NCBI RefSeq assembly: GCF_009371975.2
Contig: NZ_VIKT02000003.1
Coordinates: forward strand, 9,813-73,812
From: Microcella pacifica
GTDB lineage: Bacteria; Actinomycetota; Actinomycetes; Actinomycetales; Microbacteriaceae
DNA: 64,000 nt
Direction: 5' to 3'
Shown here: in pieces, positions 7,861-16,261 of the stretch
Layout of the letters: each line of letters begins with the position of its first letter
Position numbering within the stretch: the stretch's first letter is position 1
Notes under the pieces: model-generated
What the model saw: only the letters and a program-made list of their open reading frames with translations
Databases searched by the model: none
What the model was told of the DNA's origin: nothing
Program-made: the position numbers and the translations under genes

Positions 7861-9570
7861 CCGGCCGATGTCGAGCACGAGCTCGTGCCCCCGCCGTTCC
7901 GTACTCTGCCGGAGCTCATCGCGAATGCGGCCGCAGAGTATGCCGATACCGTCGCGTTCACGCAGTGCATGCCCAATGGCATGAACGGCTCGCTCACCTA
8001 CGCGCAGGTCGAGGCGCTCTCCGACGCCTTCGCCTCATACCTGCGCGAGGATGTGGGCCTGAAGGCGGGCGACCGCGTCGCGGTGCAGATGCCGAACTGC
8101 CTGAGCTACCCGGTCGTCGCCTTCGGCATCCTCAAGGCCGGCTGCGTGCTCGTGAACACGAATCCGCTCTACACCGCGAGCGAGATGATCCACCAGTTCT
8201 CCGACTCCGGTGCGAAGGCGCTCGTGATCATCGACATGTTCGCTGACCGGTTGCCGGAAGTGGTCGCGCCGACCGACGTCGAGACCGTCGTCACCGTGCG
8301 CATCGGCGAGTTCTTCCCGCCCGTCATCGCGGGCGTCATCCGTCTCGTGCAGAAGTGGTGGAACCGCTCCCTGCCGGCCATCACCGTCGAGCACACGGGG
8401 CTGCAAGCGGCTCTCGCGTCAGGCCGCGAGCGGCTCGGCAAGGCGGAGAGCTATGTGGCGCATCTCGACGCCGACTCGCTCGCCGCCCTGCAGTACACCG
8501 GCGGCGGTACGACGGGCGTCGCGAAGGGCGCGATGCTCAGCCACGGCAACCTCGTCGCCAACACGCTGCAGATGATGCAGCTGCTCAGCACGCACATCCG
8601 CCCCGGCAAGGAGGTCGTGCTCACGGCCCTGCCGATGTACCACATCTTCGCCTTCACGGTGAATCTCATCGGCTTCTTCCACGAGGGCGCACGCAACATC
8701 CTCATCCCGTCCCCGCGGCCGCCCAGCAACCTCAAGCGGGCATTCGAGAACTACAAGATCACGTGGACGACGGGCGTGAACACACTGTTCAACGCCCTCC
8801 TCAACGAGCGGTGGTTCTCCGAGAACCCGCCGAAACACCTCGTCGCCTCGGCGGCGGGCGGAATGGCTCTGCACGAGTCGGTCTCCGAGCGGTGGCGCGG
8901 CGTCACCGGTACTCCCATCGTGGAGGGCTACGGGCTCACGGAGACGTCTCCGGCCCTCACGTTCAACCCGCTCGGTGGGGTGGGCAAGGATGGCACCATC
9001 GGCATTCCCGTGCCGTCGACCGACATTCGATGCGTCGGCGAGGACGGCGTCGGCGAGGACGTCGGCGAGGACGGGGAGCTCATCGCCCGAGGGCCGCAGG
9101 TGACCAGCGGCTACTGGAATCGACCGGACGACACCGCGAATGCGATGCTCGACGGCTGGTTCCGCACCGGCGACATTGCTCAGATGGACGAGGACGGCTA
9201 CTTCACGATCGTCGACCGCAAGAAGGACATGGTTCTCGTGAGCGGCTTCAACGTGTACCCGAACGAGGTCGAGGAGCGCATCGCCGCGATGCCGGGAGTG
9301 CTCGAAGTCGGTGTCATCGGGATGCCCGATGAGAAGACCGGCGAGTCCGTGCGCGCCTACATCGTCGCCACCGAGAACCCGCCCACCGAGGCCGAGGTGA
9401 TCGCGCACTGCCGCGAGGCTCTCGCCGCCTACAAGGTGCCGAAGTCGGTGCGTTTCGTCGAGGAGCTGCCCAAGAGCCCCATCGGCAAGATCCTGCGCCG
9501 CGAGCTGCGTGCCATCGGCGTCACCTCCGCGACCGCGAGTATCGAGACCCAGGGAAGGGAGCTGTCATGA
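7819..9570 (+). CDS. fadD: Long-chain acyl-CoA synthetase, FadD-type
   Basis: This AMP-forming ligase of 583 residues activates fatty acids to acyl-CoA and resembles Escherichia coli FadD. Motifs: the P-loop YTGGGTTGVAKGAM, the adenine-site EGYGLTETSP, the hinge and ATP-binding region GWFRTGDIAQMDEDGYF then DRKKDMVLVSGFNVYPNE, and the catalytic lysine segment PKSPIGKILRREL. Native homology begins at PADVEHE, equivalent to about residue 9-10 of E. coli FadD. The first 13 or so residues here (from the GTG at 7819) come from the methylase-helicase remnant. The original start and promoter appear lost; whether the gene is still expressed is unclear. Its stop overlaps the start of the SBF transporter (ATGA), implying coupling. 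Confidence 0.88.
   Translation: MGAGEDESPEPSAVPADVEHELVPPPFRTLPELIANAAAEYADTVAFTQCMPNGMNGSLTYAQVEALSDAFASYLREDVGLKAGDRVAVQMPNCLSYPVVAFGILKAGCVLVNTNPLYTASEMIHQFSDSGAKALVIIDMFADRLPEVVAPTDVETVVTVRIGEFFPPVIAGVIRLVQKWWNRSLPAITVEHTGLQAALASGRERLGKAESYVAHLDADSLAALQYTGGGTTGVAKGAMLSHGNLVANTLQMMQLLSTHIRPGKEVVLTALPMYHIFAFTVNLIGFFHEGARNILIPSPRPPSNLKRAFENYKITWTTGVNTLFNALLNERWFSENPPKHLVASAAGGMALHESVSERWRGVTGTPIVEGYGLTETSPALTFNPLGGVGKDGTIGIPVPSTDIRCVGEDGVGEDVGEDGELIARGPQVTSGYWNRPDDTANAMLDGWFRTGDIAQMDEDGYFTIVDRKKDMVLVSGFNVYPNEVEERIAAMPGVLEVGVIGMPDEKTGESVRAYIVATENPPTEAEVIAHCREALAAYKVPKSVRFVEELPKSPIGKILRRELRAIGVTSATASIETQGRELS
9034..9072 (+). repeat. Three copies of a 12-base in-frame repeat in fadD
   Basis: GTCGGCGAGGAC occurs at 9034-9045, 9049-9060 and 9061-9072, the first two separated by GGC. 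It encodes the extra acidic run GEDGVGEDVGED in a surface loop just before the conserved GELIARGPQV segment, where E. coli FadD has a short DDDGNE-type loop. Replication slippage is a likely origin. Confidence 0.8.
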
Positions 9571-10517
9571 CCGGCGGCTCGCTCATCGTTCTGACCCAGA
9601 CCGTCGTCACCGAGTTCGAGCAGGTCTTGCTCGTCGGCCTCGTCTTCGTCATCATGTTCGGCCTTGGCGCCGGCCTCACACCGCGGGACTTCCGCTCCGC
9701 CCTGCGCCGGCCGTGGGGTCTCATCATCGGGTTCGTCACGCAGTTCGGCATCATGCCACTGCTCGCCTACCTGCTGGTGATCGCCGTGCTCTTCCAGCTG
9801 CCGCGCGAGTACGCCGCTCCCGTCGCCCTCGGTGCTCTGCTCATGGGCTGCGTGCCGGCCGGGACGACGTCGAACATCTTCACGTACTTCTCGAAGGGCA
9901 ACCTCGCACTCAGCGTCATCATGACGACCAACTCGACCCTGTGGGCGATCCTGATGACCCCCCTCGTGCTCGCGTTCTACGGCTCGCTCGTCTTCGACGC
10001 GGACTCTGAGCTGCAGATTCCCATCCTCAACATCGTCGTGACGCTCGCGACGTTGCTCATCCCCGTCGTCGCCGGCATGATCCTGCGCCGCTACAGCGCG
10101 AACATCGGCGCCGTCATGGAGCTGCTGGGCGGCTTCTTCGGCCTCTTCTTCATCGTGTTCCTCATGGCCACGTGGGTGCCGCGCAACTGGGCGCTGCTCA
10201 CCTCCACGCCGTGGCAGACCTACCTCGTGGCGATCGGTCTCGGGCTGTTCGGCATCGCGATCGCCTACGCCATCGCGCGGGCGATCCGCATGCACCCGAT
10301 GAACGCTCGCACGATCGGGCTCGAGACGGGCATCCAGAACGGCCCGCTCGCGATCGCGATCGTGCTGCTGACCTTCGCGGGCAGCCCCGACATCGGGCTC
10401 ATCCTCATCGTGCCGGCGCTCTACTCGCTCTTCATCGTCATCGTGTCGACGGTCGTGACGTTCTACTTCCGCCGCGCGAACCTCGCCGAGGAGCAGAAGA
10501 TCCCGAACCTGCTGTAG
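9567..10517 (+). CDS. Bile acid:sodium symporter (SBF) family transporter
   Basis: This is a membrane protein of 316 residues with about nine to ten hydrophobic segments, belonging to the SBF/BASS family of sodium-coupled organic-anion transporters. Typical features are the early FGLGAGLTPRDF segment, the MGCVPAGTTSNIFTYFSKGN cation-site stretch and ETGIQNGPLAIAI in the second half of the fold. A ribosome-binding site (AGGGAAGGGAG) precedes the ATG at 9567, which overlaps the fadD stop. Co-transcription with fadD suggests uptake of a steroid or fatty-acid-like carboxylate that FadD then activates (inference). The substrate cannot be read from sequence. Confidence 0.85.
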   Translation: MTGGSLIVLTQTVVTEFEQVLLVGLVFVIMFGLGAGLTPRDFRSALRRPWGLIIGFVTQFGIMPLLAYLLVIAVLFQLPREYAAPVALGALLMGCVPAGTTSNIFTYFSKGNLALSVIMTTNSTLWAILMTPLVLAFYGSLVFDADSELQIPILNIVVTLATLLIPVVAGMILRRYSANIGAVMELLGGFFGLFFIVFLMATWVPRNWALLTSTPWQTYLVAIGLGLFGIAIAYAIARAIRMHPMNARTIGLETGIQNGPLAIAIVLLTFAGSPDIGLILIVPALYSLFIVIVSTVVTFYFRRANLAEEQKIPNLL

Positions 10518-10533
10518 CGCGTTCGGCGAGTCG

Positions 10534-11526
10534 TCAGGAGTCCAGCCACTTCGCGACGAGGTGGTCGGCGATGACGCGGCGCACGGTGCCCGAGCGCGAG
10601 CGCAGCACGATCGACTCGGTCGTGATGATCTCGCCCTCGCGGCGCACGCCGCGCACGAGTTCGCCGTCGGTCACGCCCGTCGCGACGAAGAAGGTGTTGT
10701 CGCTGCGCACGAGGTCGTTCGCCTCGTAGACGTGGTCGAAGAGAAGACCCGCGGCCTCGCCCTTCTCGCGCTCGTCATCGCTGCCCGGCGCGAGCCTGCC
10801 CTGAATGAAGCCGCCGAGCGCCTTGACGGCGCATGCGGTCGCGACACCTTCGGGGCTGCCCCCGGTGCCGATGCACATGTCGATGCGCGAGTCGTGGCGC
10901 GCAGCGTTGATGCCGCCGGCCACGTCGCCGTCGAGAATGATGCGCGTGCCCGCACCGGTCGCGCGAATCTCCTCGATGAGTTGCGCGTGCCGCGGGCGGT
11001 CGAGAACCGCGATGCGCATGTCGTCGACACGCTTCTTCTTCGCCGCGGCGAGGGCCCGAATGTTCTCCTCGACCGACTGGCGGATATCGAGGACGCCGAT
11101 GCCCTCGTGGCCCGCGACGATCTTGTCCATGTAGAACACGCTCGAGGCGTCGAGCATCGACCCGCGATCCGCCACGGCGATCATCGAGATGGCGTGCCCG
11201 CGGCCCGCGGCCGTGAGGGACGTGCCGTCGATCGGGTCGACGGCAATGTCGCACGCGGGGCCCTGCCCGTTGCCGACCTCCTCGCCGTTGAACAGCATGG
11301 GGGCGTTGTCCTTCTCGCCCTCGCCGATGACGACGAGCCCCGAGAAGTTGACGGTGCCGAGGAACTTGCGCATGGCGTCGACAGCCGCTCCATCGGCGGC
11401 GAGCTTGTCGCCCTTGCCGATGAACGGTGCCGAGCGGATCGCGGCCGCCTCGGTGGCGCGCACGAGTTCCATCGCGAGGTTGCGGTCGGGGTGGAGGAAC
11501 AGCGTTCCGGTCTCAGTGGTCACCAC
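10534..11526 (-). CDS. glpX: Fructose-1,6-bisphosphatase class II
   Basis: This gluconeogenic phosphatase of the GlpX type converts fructose 1,6-bisphosphate to fructose 6-phosphate. It has 330 residues, the usual length. Metal- and substrate-binding motifs are GEGEKDNAPML, the hallmark CDIAVDPIDGTSL, and IGTGGSPEGVATACAVK. It reads leftward and diverges from fba across 11527-11711. It ends 16 bases from the convergent SBF transporter. In actinobacteria GlpX is normally the main FBPase. Confidence 0.97.
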   Translation of the reverse strand: MVTTETGTLFLHPDRNLAMELVRATEAAAIRSAPFIGKGDKLAADGAAVDAMRKFLGTVNFSGLVVIGEGEKDNAPMLFNGEEVGNGQGPACDIAVDPIDGTSLTAAGRGHAISMIAVADRGSMLDASSVFYMDKIVAGHEGIGVLDIRQSVEENIRALAAAKKKRVDDMRIAVLDRPRHAQLIEEIRATGAGTRIILDGDVAGGINAARHDSRIDMCIGTGGSPEGVATACAVKALGGFIQGRLAPGSDDEREKGEAAGLLFDHVYEANDLVRSDNTFFVATGVTDGELVRGVRREGEIITTESIVLRSRSGTVRRVIADHLVAKWLDS

Positions 11527-11643
11527 GATGGCGTCCTTTCCGTGGGTCGGCGATGCGTCGAGAAGATGAGGACGCGCCGGGTGGCAGTGCAGCGCGCGAC
11601 CAGCCTAGCGTCGAGCCTGAACACCCGTCGGGGCGATCAGCCG

Positions 11644-11672
11644 GTGGCAGCGGGCACGCCCGTGGCTAGACT
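11644..11672 (+). promoter_or_regulatory. Putative sigma-A promoter of fba
   Basis: A -35-like GTGGCA (11644-11649, four of six to consensus) and a -10-like TAGACT (11667-11672) are separated by 17 bases. They lie about 40 bases upstream of the fba ATG in the glpX/fba divergent region. A GAGGAG-type ribosome-binding site sits just before the ATG. Confidence 0.4.
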
Positions 11673-11711
11673 CGACGCGAAACCACGACACCCCCAGTAC
11701 CGAGGAGTCTC

Positions 11712-12740
11712 ATGCCCATCGCCACGCCGGACCAGTACGCCGAGATGCTCGACAAGGCCAAGAAGGGCGGCTTCGCCTACCCCGCGATCAACGTCTCGTC
11801 GTCGTCGACGATCAACGCCGTGCTGCAGGGCCTGAGCGACGCCGGCTCCGACGGCATCATCCAGGTCACGACCGGAGGCGCCGACTACTTCGCCGGCCAG
11901 AGCGTCAAGGCCCGCGCGTCGGGAGCGCTCGCCTTCGCCGCCTTCGCCACCGAGGTCGCCAAGAACTACCCGGTCACCGTGGCCCTCCACACCGATCACT
12001 GCCCGAAGGATGCCCTGCCCGGGTTCGTCATGCCGCTCATCGAGGCGAGCGAGGCCGAGGTGAAGGCCGGCCGCAACCCGATCTTCCAGTCGCACATGTG
12101 GGACGGCTCGGCGGTGCCTCTCACCGAGAATCTCGAGATCGCGAAAGACCTCCTGCCCCGCATGAAGGCCATCAACGCCATTCTCGAGGTCGAGATCGGC
12201 GTCGTCGGCGGCGAGGAGGACGGCGTGCAGCACGAGGGCTCGAACGACGCCTTGTACACGACTCTCGGCGACGTCACCGCGGCGGTCGAGGCTCTCGGGC
12301 TCGGCGAGCACGGCCGCTACATGGCCGCTCTCACCTTCGGCAACGTGCACGGCGTCTACAAGCCGGGCAACGTCAAGCTGCGCCCCGAGCTGCTCAAGGA
12401 GATCCAGGACGGCATCCAGGCGAAGTACGGCACGGATGCTCTGCCTCTCGACCTCGTCTTCCACGGCGGCTCGGGCTCGACCGATGAGGAGATCGCCACC
12501 GCGGTCGCCAACGGCGTCATCAAGATGAACATCGACACCGACACTCAGTACGCCTTCAGCCGCTCGGTCGCCGACAGCGTGCTCAAGAACTACGACGGGT
12601 TCCTCAAGGTCGACGGCGAGATGGGCAACAAGAAGGTCTACGACCCGCGGGCGTGGGGCAAGGCGGCCGAGAGTGCGATGGCCGCGCGCGTCGTCGACGC
12701 CACCCGTCAGCTGGGCTCAGCGGGTCACTCCGGCAGCTGA
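11712..12740 (+). CDS. fba: Fructose-bisphosphate aldolase class II
   Basis: This is a zinc-dependent glycolytic aldolase that splits fructose 1,6-bisphosphate into dihydroxyacetone phosphate and glyceraldehyde 3-phosphate. The 342 residues fit the class IIa family. Active-site motifs are HTDHC (residues 93-97, with metal-binding His and catalytic Asp), LEVEIGVVGGEEDG, the zinc histidine in GNVHGVYKPG, and FHGGSGSTDEE. The phosphate-binding NIDTDTQYAF segment is also present. Its end overlaps the convergent membrane-protein gene by 16 bases. Confidence 0.97.
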   Translation: MPIATPDQYAEMLDKAKKGGFAYPAINVSSSSTINAVLQGLSDAGSDGIIQVTTGGADYFAGQSVKARASGALAFAAFATEVAKNYPVTVALHTDHCPKDALPGFVMPLIEASEAEVKAGRNPIFQSHMWDGSAVPLTENLEIAKDLLPRMKAINAILEVEIGVVGGEEDGVQHEGSNDALYTTLGDVTAAVEALGLGEHGRYMAALTFGNVHGVYKPGNVKLRPELLKEIQDGIQAKYGTDALPLDLVFHGGSGSTDEEIATAVANGVIKMNIDTDTQYAFSRSVADSVLKNYDGFLKVDGEMGNKKVYDPRAWGKAAESAMAARVVDATRQLGSAGHSGS

Positions 12741-13942
12741 GCATGACGCTGCGCGAGCGGCAGATTCGGTGACCGCGGGTCCGGCGCGGTCATGAAGTCG
12801 AGCGCGATCGAGGATCCGTTGCGCCAACGGATGCCCGTGACCGTCGACTGCAGGCTCACGTAGTAGGGCTCGAGGAACGTCACGCGCCGCCCCTCGGCAA
12901 GCGTGGTGAAAATTCTGAGCGCGACCGCGATGGTGCCCTCCGCGGGCGACCTCAGCTCGATGCGTGCGGAGACGAATCCGGAGGCGGGGTCATCGAGCAG
13001 GGCATCCAGCATGGCGCGCAGAGCCGTGCGCTGCGGCACACCGAGTCGGTCGGCGAGGCGGTCGGGGTCGCGCACGCTCAACGGCCTGCCGCGAGCCATG
13101 CGCTCCAGCCAGCTGTCGTTCGCCGCCGCCAGCAGCTCCTCCCTCAGCCGGGCCGCCACCTCGGCCGCCCTCTCCTGGTCGCGGCCGTCGATCTGACCGC
13201 GCTCGACGATGTCGGCCAGCAGGGCGAGCGCCTCCGACAGCTGCGCGGTCGTCTGCTCGTCGACCTGCGCGATGAGCAGCTCGGTGCTGTCGGGGTCGCT
13301 CCCCGCGTCGAGAGTGGCGGCAGGCCCCTCCGACCACGGGCGCTCCGACCAACGGCTGAGCCGCCGCGTCACGGTCACGATGAACGCCAGAGCGCCCGCA
13401 GTGCCGAAGACGACCGGCGACACGATGATGCTCGCCGCCGCGAGCGGGGGCCACGCGCTTGACGCACCCACGTCGAGCACCGCGGCCGCACCGAGGCAGG
13501 CGAGCAGCAGCGCGCACCCTGAGAGCACTACGCACGGGGGGTCGCAGTACGGCGCCATGGCGAGAAGCAGCAGGGTGCAGACGAGTGGCGCCCACCACAA
13601 CTCGAGCACGATCGCGTCGTTGCCGCGGTGCGCGGCGGCGGAGATCAGCACGCCTGCGCTGACGAGAACGACGGCGACCGTCGCACGCAGCCCGGTGAGA
13701 GGGCCCCGCCGCGGTCGGGTCGAGACGAACACCCACAGCAGCCCGAACGTCGCGAGCAGCAGCGCGAAGCCCTGCAGCAGAAGAGCCGTGCCGTCCTGAC
13801 CCCCGAACACCAGGGCGAGCGCGCCGTAGACGACGGTCACGCCGATGGCCCCGAGAGGAAGGTTCGGAACGGCGAGCCAGCTCAGCGGGTCAGCATCCCA
13901 GGGGGTGCGGTGCGGCCTCGGGATCGCCGTGCGGCCGCTCAG
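12725..13942 (-). CDS. Membrane protein with degenerate kinase-like C-terminus (pair 2)
   Basis: This integral membrane protein is a paralogue of the gene at 15128-16261. The first ATG/GTG start is at 13840, but alignment with the paralogue extends further upstream (DADPLSWLAV against DVDTLSWLTS). The open frame reaches a CTG at 13940-13942 that overlaps the preceding TGA stop (CTGA) behind a GAGAGGA site, giving 405 residues. The N-terminal half has about four to six hydrophobic segments. The C-terminal 190 residues follow the helix-then-sheet layout of a histidine kinase, but the N-box asparagine and G-box glycines are absent. I infer a non-catalytic partner of the adjacent kinase. It ends 16 bases inside the convergent fba. 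Confidence 0.7.
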   Translation of the reverse strand: MSGRTAIPRPHRTPWDADPLSWLAVPNLPLGAIGVTVVYGALALVFGGQDGTALLLQGFALLLATFGLLWVFVSTRPRRGPLTGLRATVAVVLVSAGVLISAAAHRGNDAIVLELWWAPLVCTLLLLAMAPYCDPPCVVLSGCALLLACLGAAAVLDVGASSAWPPLAAASIIVSPVVFGTAGALAFIVTVTRRLSRWSERPWSEGPAATLDAGSDPDSTELLIAQVDEQTTAQLSEALALLADIVERGQIDGRDQERAAEVAARLREELLAAANDSWLERMARGRPLSVRDPDRLADRLGVPQRTALRAMLDALLDDPASGFVSARIELRSPAEGTIAVALRIFTTLAEGRRVTFLEPYYVSLQSTVTGIRWRNGSSIALDFMTAPDPRSPNLPLAQRHAQLPE

Positions 13943-15123
13943 CGGGCATCCTCTCGCATCGGCGCGGTCAGCATGACCGTCGTGCCGTCTTCGCCCGCCC
14001 AGATGCGCACCGAGCCGCCTACGTTCTCCACACGACCCCTGATCGCCGTGGTCAAGCCCAGGCGATCAGCGGGCACCGCATCGGGGTCGAAGCCGCGACC
14101 GTCGTCGACGACGAGGAGGGAGACGACGCCCGAACGCTCGCCGACCACCAGATCGGCGCGCTCGGCCCCCGAATGGCGCGCCACGTTGTCGAGAGCGGCG
14201 CGGGCAGCGGCGAGCAGGGCATCAGCGACCCGAGCCTCCACGGGGCGCGCGAGCATCTCCGCCCCGCTCACCTCCACGCGCACTCCCGTCCACTGGAAGT
14301 CGTGCGCGAGCTCGAGAAGGGCAGCGCCGAACTCGGTCGACACCGGCCGCGTGCCGGACGGCTCGCGCACGCTCGACGACCGGATCAGGTCGAGATCTGC
14401 GACGAACCGCTCGCGAGCTCGGTCGCTGAGCGGGCCGGTCGATGCGGCGACCACCGCGAGGTCCGCGAGCACGGTGTCGTGCACGACCGCCGCCGAGCGC
14501 AGTTCGAGTGCTCGCTGCCGCTCGGCGCGCTCGAGCGAGGCGAGCGCATTCTCGAGTGCCGGTGTCGCGAGCCGGGCGCGGCGCTGGGCGAGCGCGAGGA
14601 TGCCGTAGGCGAGGAACGAGACGATGAAGATCAAGAGCGGCCCCCACCCGGGCTCTGCAGCGCCCCCGCCAGCGGCGAGCCCGACGGCGAGGCTGCCGTA
14701 GGCGACGATGAGCCCCGCCGTGCTCCACACCATGCCGCTCACGGCGCTGCCGTGCAGGGCACCCACGAGGACGAGTGCGGTCGCGGTGCGGTTGAGCGCG
14801 AACGGCCCCGGCTCGGCGAAACCGGGGTCCACCGTGAGGCCGAGGGTGATGACCGCGACGGAACTCACCGCCCCGCCGGCCAGGAAGAGCGACGCCGTGA
14901 ACAGGGTGGGGCGCCACAGCAGCACGAGGGCCAGCAGGGAGACCGCGAGGACGGGCGCGATGACGAGCGTCGTGTACTCGCCATGGCTCCGAGCGGCGAG
15001 CAGATCGGCGATCGTGAGGGCACCGAACAGAAGGCCGAGCACGACGATGAGGCGCTGGGCCGCTGCGAGACCGTGCACGATGGCCGCCGCCGCCACCGGC
15101 CTGGGTGTTTCGAAGACGGCCAT
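13939..15123 (-). CDS. Histidine-kinase-like sensor protein (pair 2)
   Basis: This is a 394-residue membrane sensor with about six hydrophobic segments in residues 15-180 followed by a cytoplasmic kinase region. An HDT-type phospho-acceptor box is at H215 (AAVVHDTVLADL). The N box is ALDNVARHSG and the G box VVDDGRGFDPDAVPADRLGL, as in NarL/DesK-type (HisKA_3-like) kinases. No response regulator gene lies in the operon. It starts four bases after the stop of the upstream membrane gene and ends in an overlap with the next one, so the four genes 17496 to 12725 are probably translated together. Ligand and output unknown. Confidence 0.8.
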   Translation of the reverse strand: MAVFETPRPVAAAAIVHGLAAAQRLIVVLGLLFGALTIADLLAARSHGEYTTLVIAPVLAVSLLALVLLWRPTLFTASLFLAGGAVSSVAVITLGLTVDPGFAEPGPFALNRTATALVLVGALHGSAVSGMVWSTAGLIVAYGSLAVGLAAGGGAAEPGWGPLLIFIVSFLAYGILALAQRRARLATPALENALASLERAERQRALELRSAAVVHDTVLADLAVVAASTGPLSDRARERFVADLDLIRSSSVREPSGTRPVSTEFGAALLELAHDFQWTGVRVEVSGAEMLARPVEARVADALLAAARAALDNVARHSGAERADLVVGERSGVVSLLVVDDGRGFDPDAVPADRLGLTTAIRGRVENVGGSVRIWAGEDGTTVMLTAPMREDAR

Positions 15124-15127
15124 CGAT

Positions 15128-16261
15128 CTACCGCTGCCCCTCCGCGTCGACGTCGAAGCTCACGACGAGCGACTCTCCGTTGCGCCACTCGATGCGCCTC
15201 ACGACGGACTTCACGCTCAGATAGTAGGGGGCGAGGACGGTCGTGCGCCGTCCCTCCGGAAGATCGAGCGACACCGTGACCGCCACCGCAACCGCGTCAT
15301 CCCCGGCGGCCGCCAGACGAAGACGGGCCCCGAAGACCCCCGCCTCGGGGTCGGAGAACAGGCCGGTGATGAGCGCGGTGATGGCACTGCGCTGGTCGAC
15401 CGTGATCGTGTCGGCCAGGCGGTGCGGGTCGTCGACATGCACGGGCCACTCGGCCACGATCGCGCTCAACCACGACTGGGCGTCCTGATCGACGAGCGCT
15501 CGCCGCAGCTCGTCGGCGAGCGCCGCGGCACGCCGGCGATCGCGATCGCTCACCTCCTCGGTAGCCGCGATCGACTGCAGGAACGGCTGCATGCGCTGCG
15601 ACCATGCGCCGGCCGTGACCCGCTCGAGGATCGCGAGCACCGGCTCCTCCTGCGCATCCTTCACGCGCGCGTCCCCCACGAGGCCGCGCCAGCGCTCGAC
15701 ATCGGCGATCATGACGCCCGTGAGCACCGATCCTCCGATGATCGCGAACAGCACGGGCGAAGACGCGGTCAGAGCGGCCGCCACGGGCAAACGCACGCCC
15801 TCTCCCCCGGTTGCGCTCAGCGCACCGAGGACGGTGCACACCGCGACGCCGATCATGCCGGGCACGAACACGCGGCCGGGCACGAACGGGGCGAGAGACA
15901 TGGCGATGAGCGCGGCGGCGAGCGACGCCCACCACAGTTCTGGCACGACGGCCTCGCCGCGCAGGCCCGCAGCTGAGACGAGCACGCCGAGACCCGTCAG
16001 CACGAAGACGGAGATCGACAGCGCCGCACCGAGCCGCCCCCGGTAAGGGCGAGACCCGACATGGATCAGGACACCGGCCGCCACGAGGAGGACGAGGGCG
16101 AGCACCTGCGTCGCGAACGAGCCGCCGGCCTGCCCGCCCGCGGTGATCGAGACGATGCCGTGTAGCGCGACGACGATCGACACCCAGATCGTCACGAGGG
16201 ACGACGTGAGCCAGCTGAGCGTGTCGACGTCGATCGCCGAGAAGCGCCACCACCGTTTCAT
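15128..16261 (-). CDS. Membrane protein with degenerate kinase-like C-terminus (pair 1)
   Basis: This membrane protein of 377 residues overlaps the upstream kinase gene by four bases (ATGA). About six hydrophobic segments occupy residues 15-185. The C-terminal part starts with a charged helical stretch (DRDRRRAAALADELRRAL) and continues into strands ending with VLAPYYLSVKSVVRRIEWRN. The position corresponding to a kinase N box reads ITGLFSDP, and no glycine-rich ATP lid is present, so it should not bind ATP conventionally. It is a clear paralogue of the 12725-13942 product. Always sitting behind a kinase-like gene, it probably forms a hetero-complex with it (inference). Confidence 0.75.
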   Translation of the reverse strand: MKRWWRFSAIDVDTLSWLTSSLVTIWVSIVVALHGIVSITAGGQAGGSFATQVLALVLLVAAGVLIHVGSRPYRGRLGAALSISVFVLTGLGVLVSAAGLRGEAVVPELWWASLAAALIAMSLAPFVPGRVFVPGMIGVAVCTVLGALSATGGEGVRLPVAAALTASSPVLFAIIGGSVLTGVMIADVERWRGLVGDARVKDAQEEPVLAILERVTAGAWSQRMQPFLQSIAATEEVSDRDRRRAAALADELRRALVDQDAQSWLSAIVAEWPVHVDDPHRLADTITVDQRSAITALITGLFSDPEAGVFGARLRLAAAGDDAVAVAVTVSLDLPEGRRTTVLAPYYLSVKSVVRRIEWRNGESLVVSFDVDAEGQR

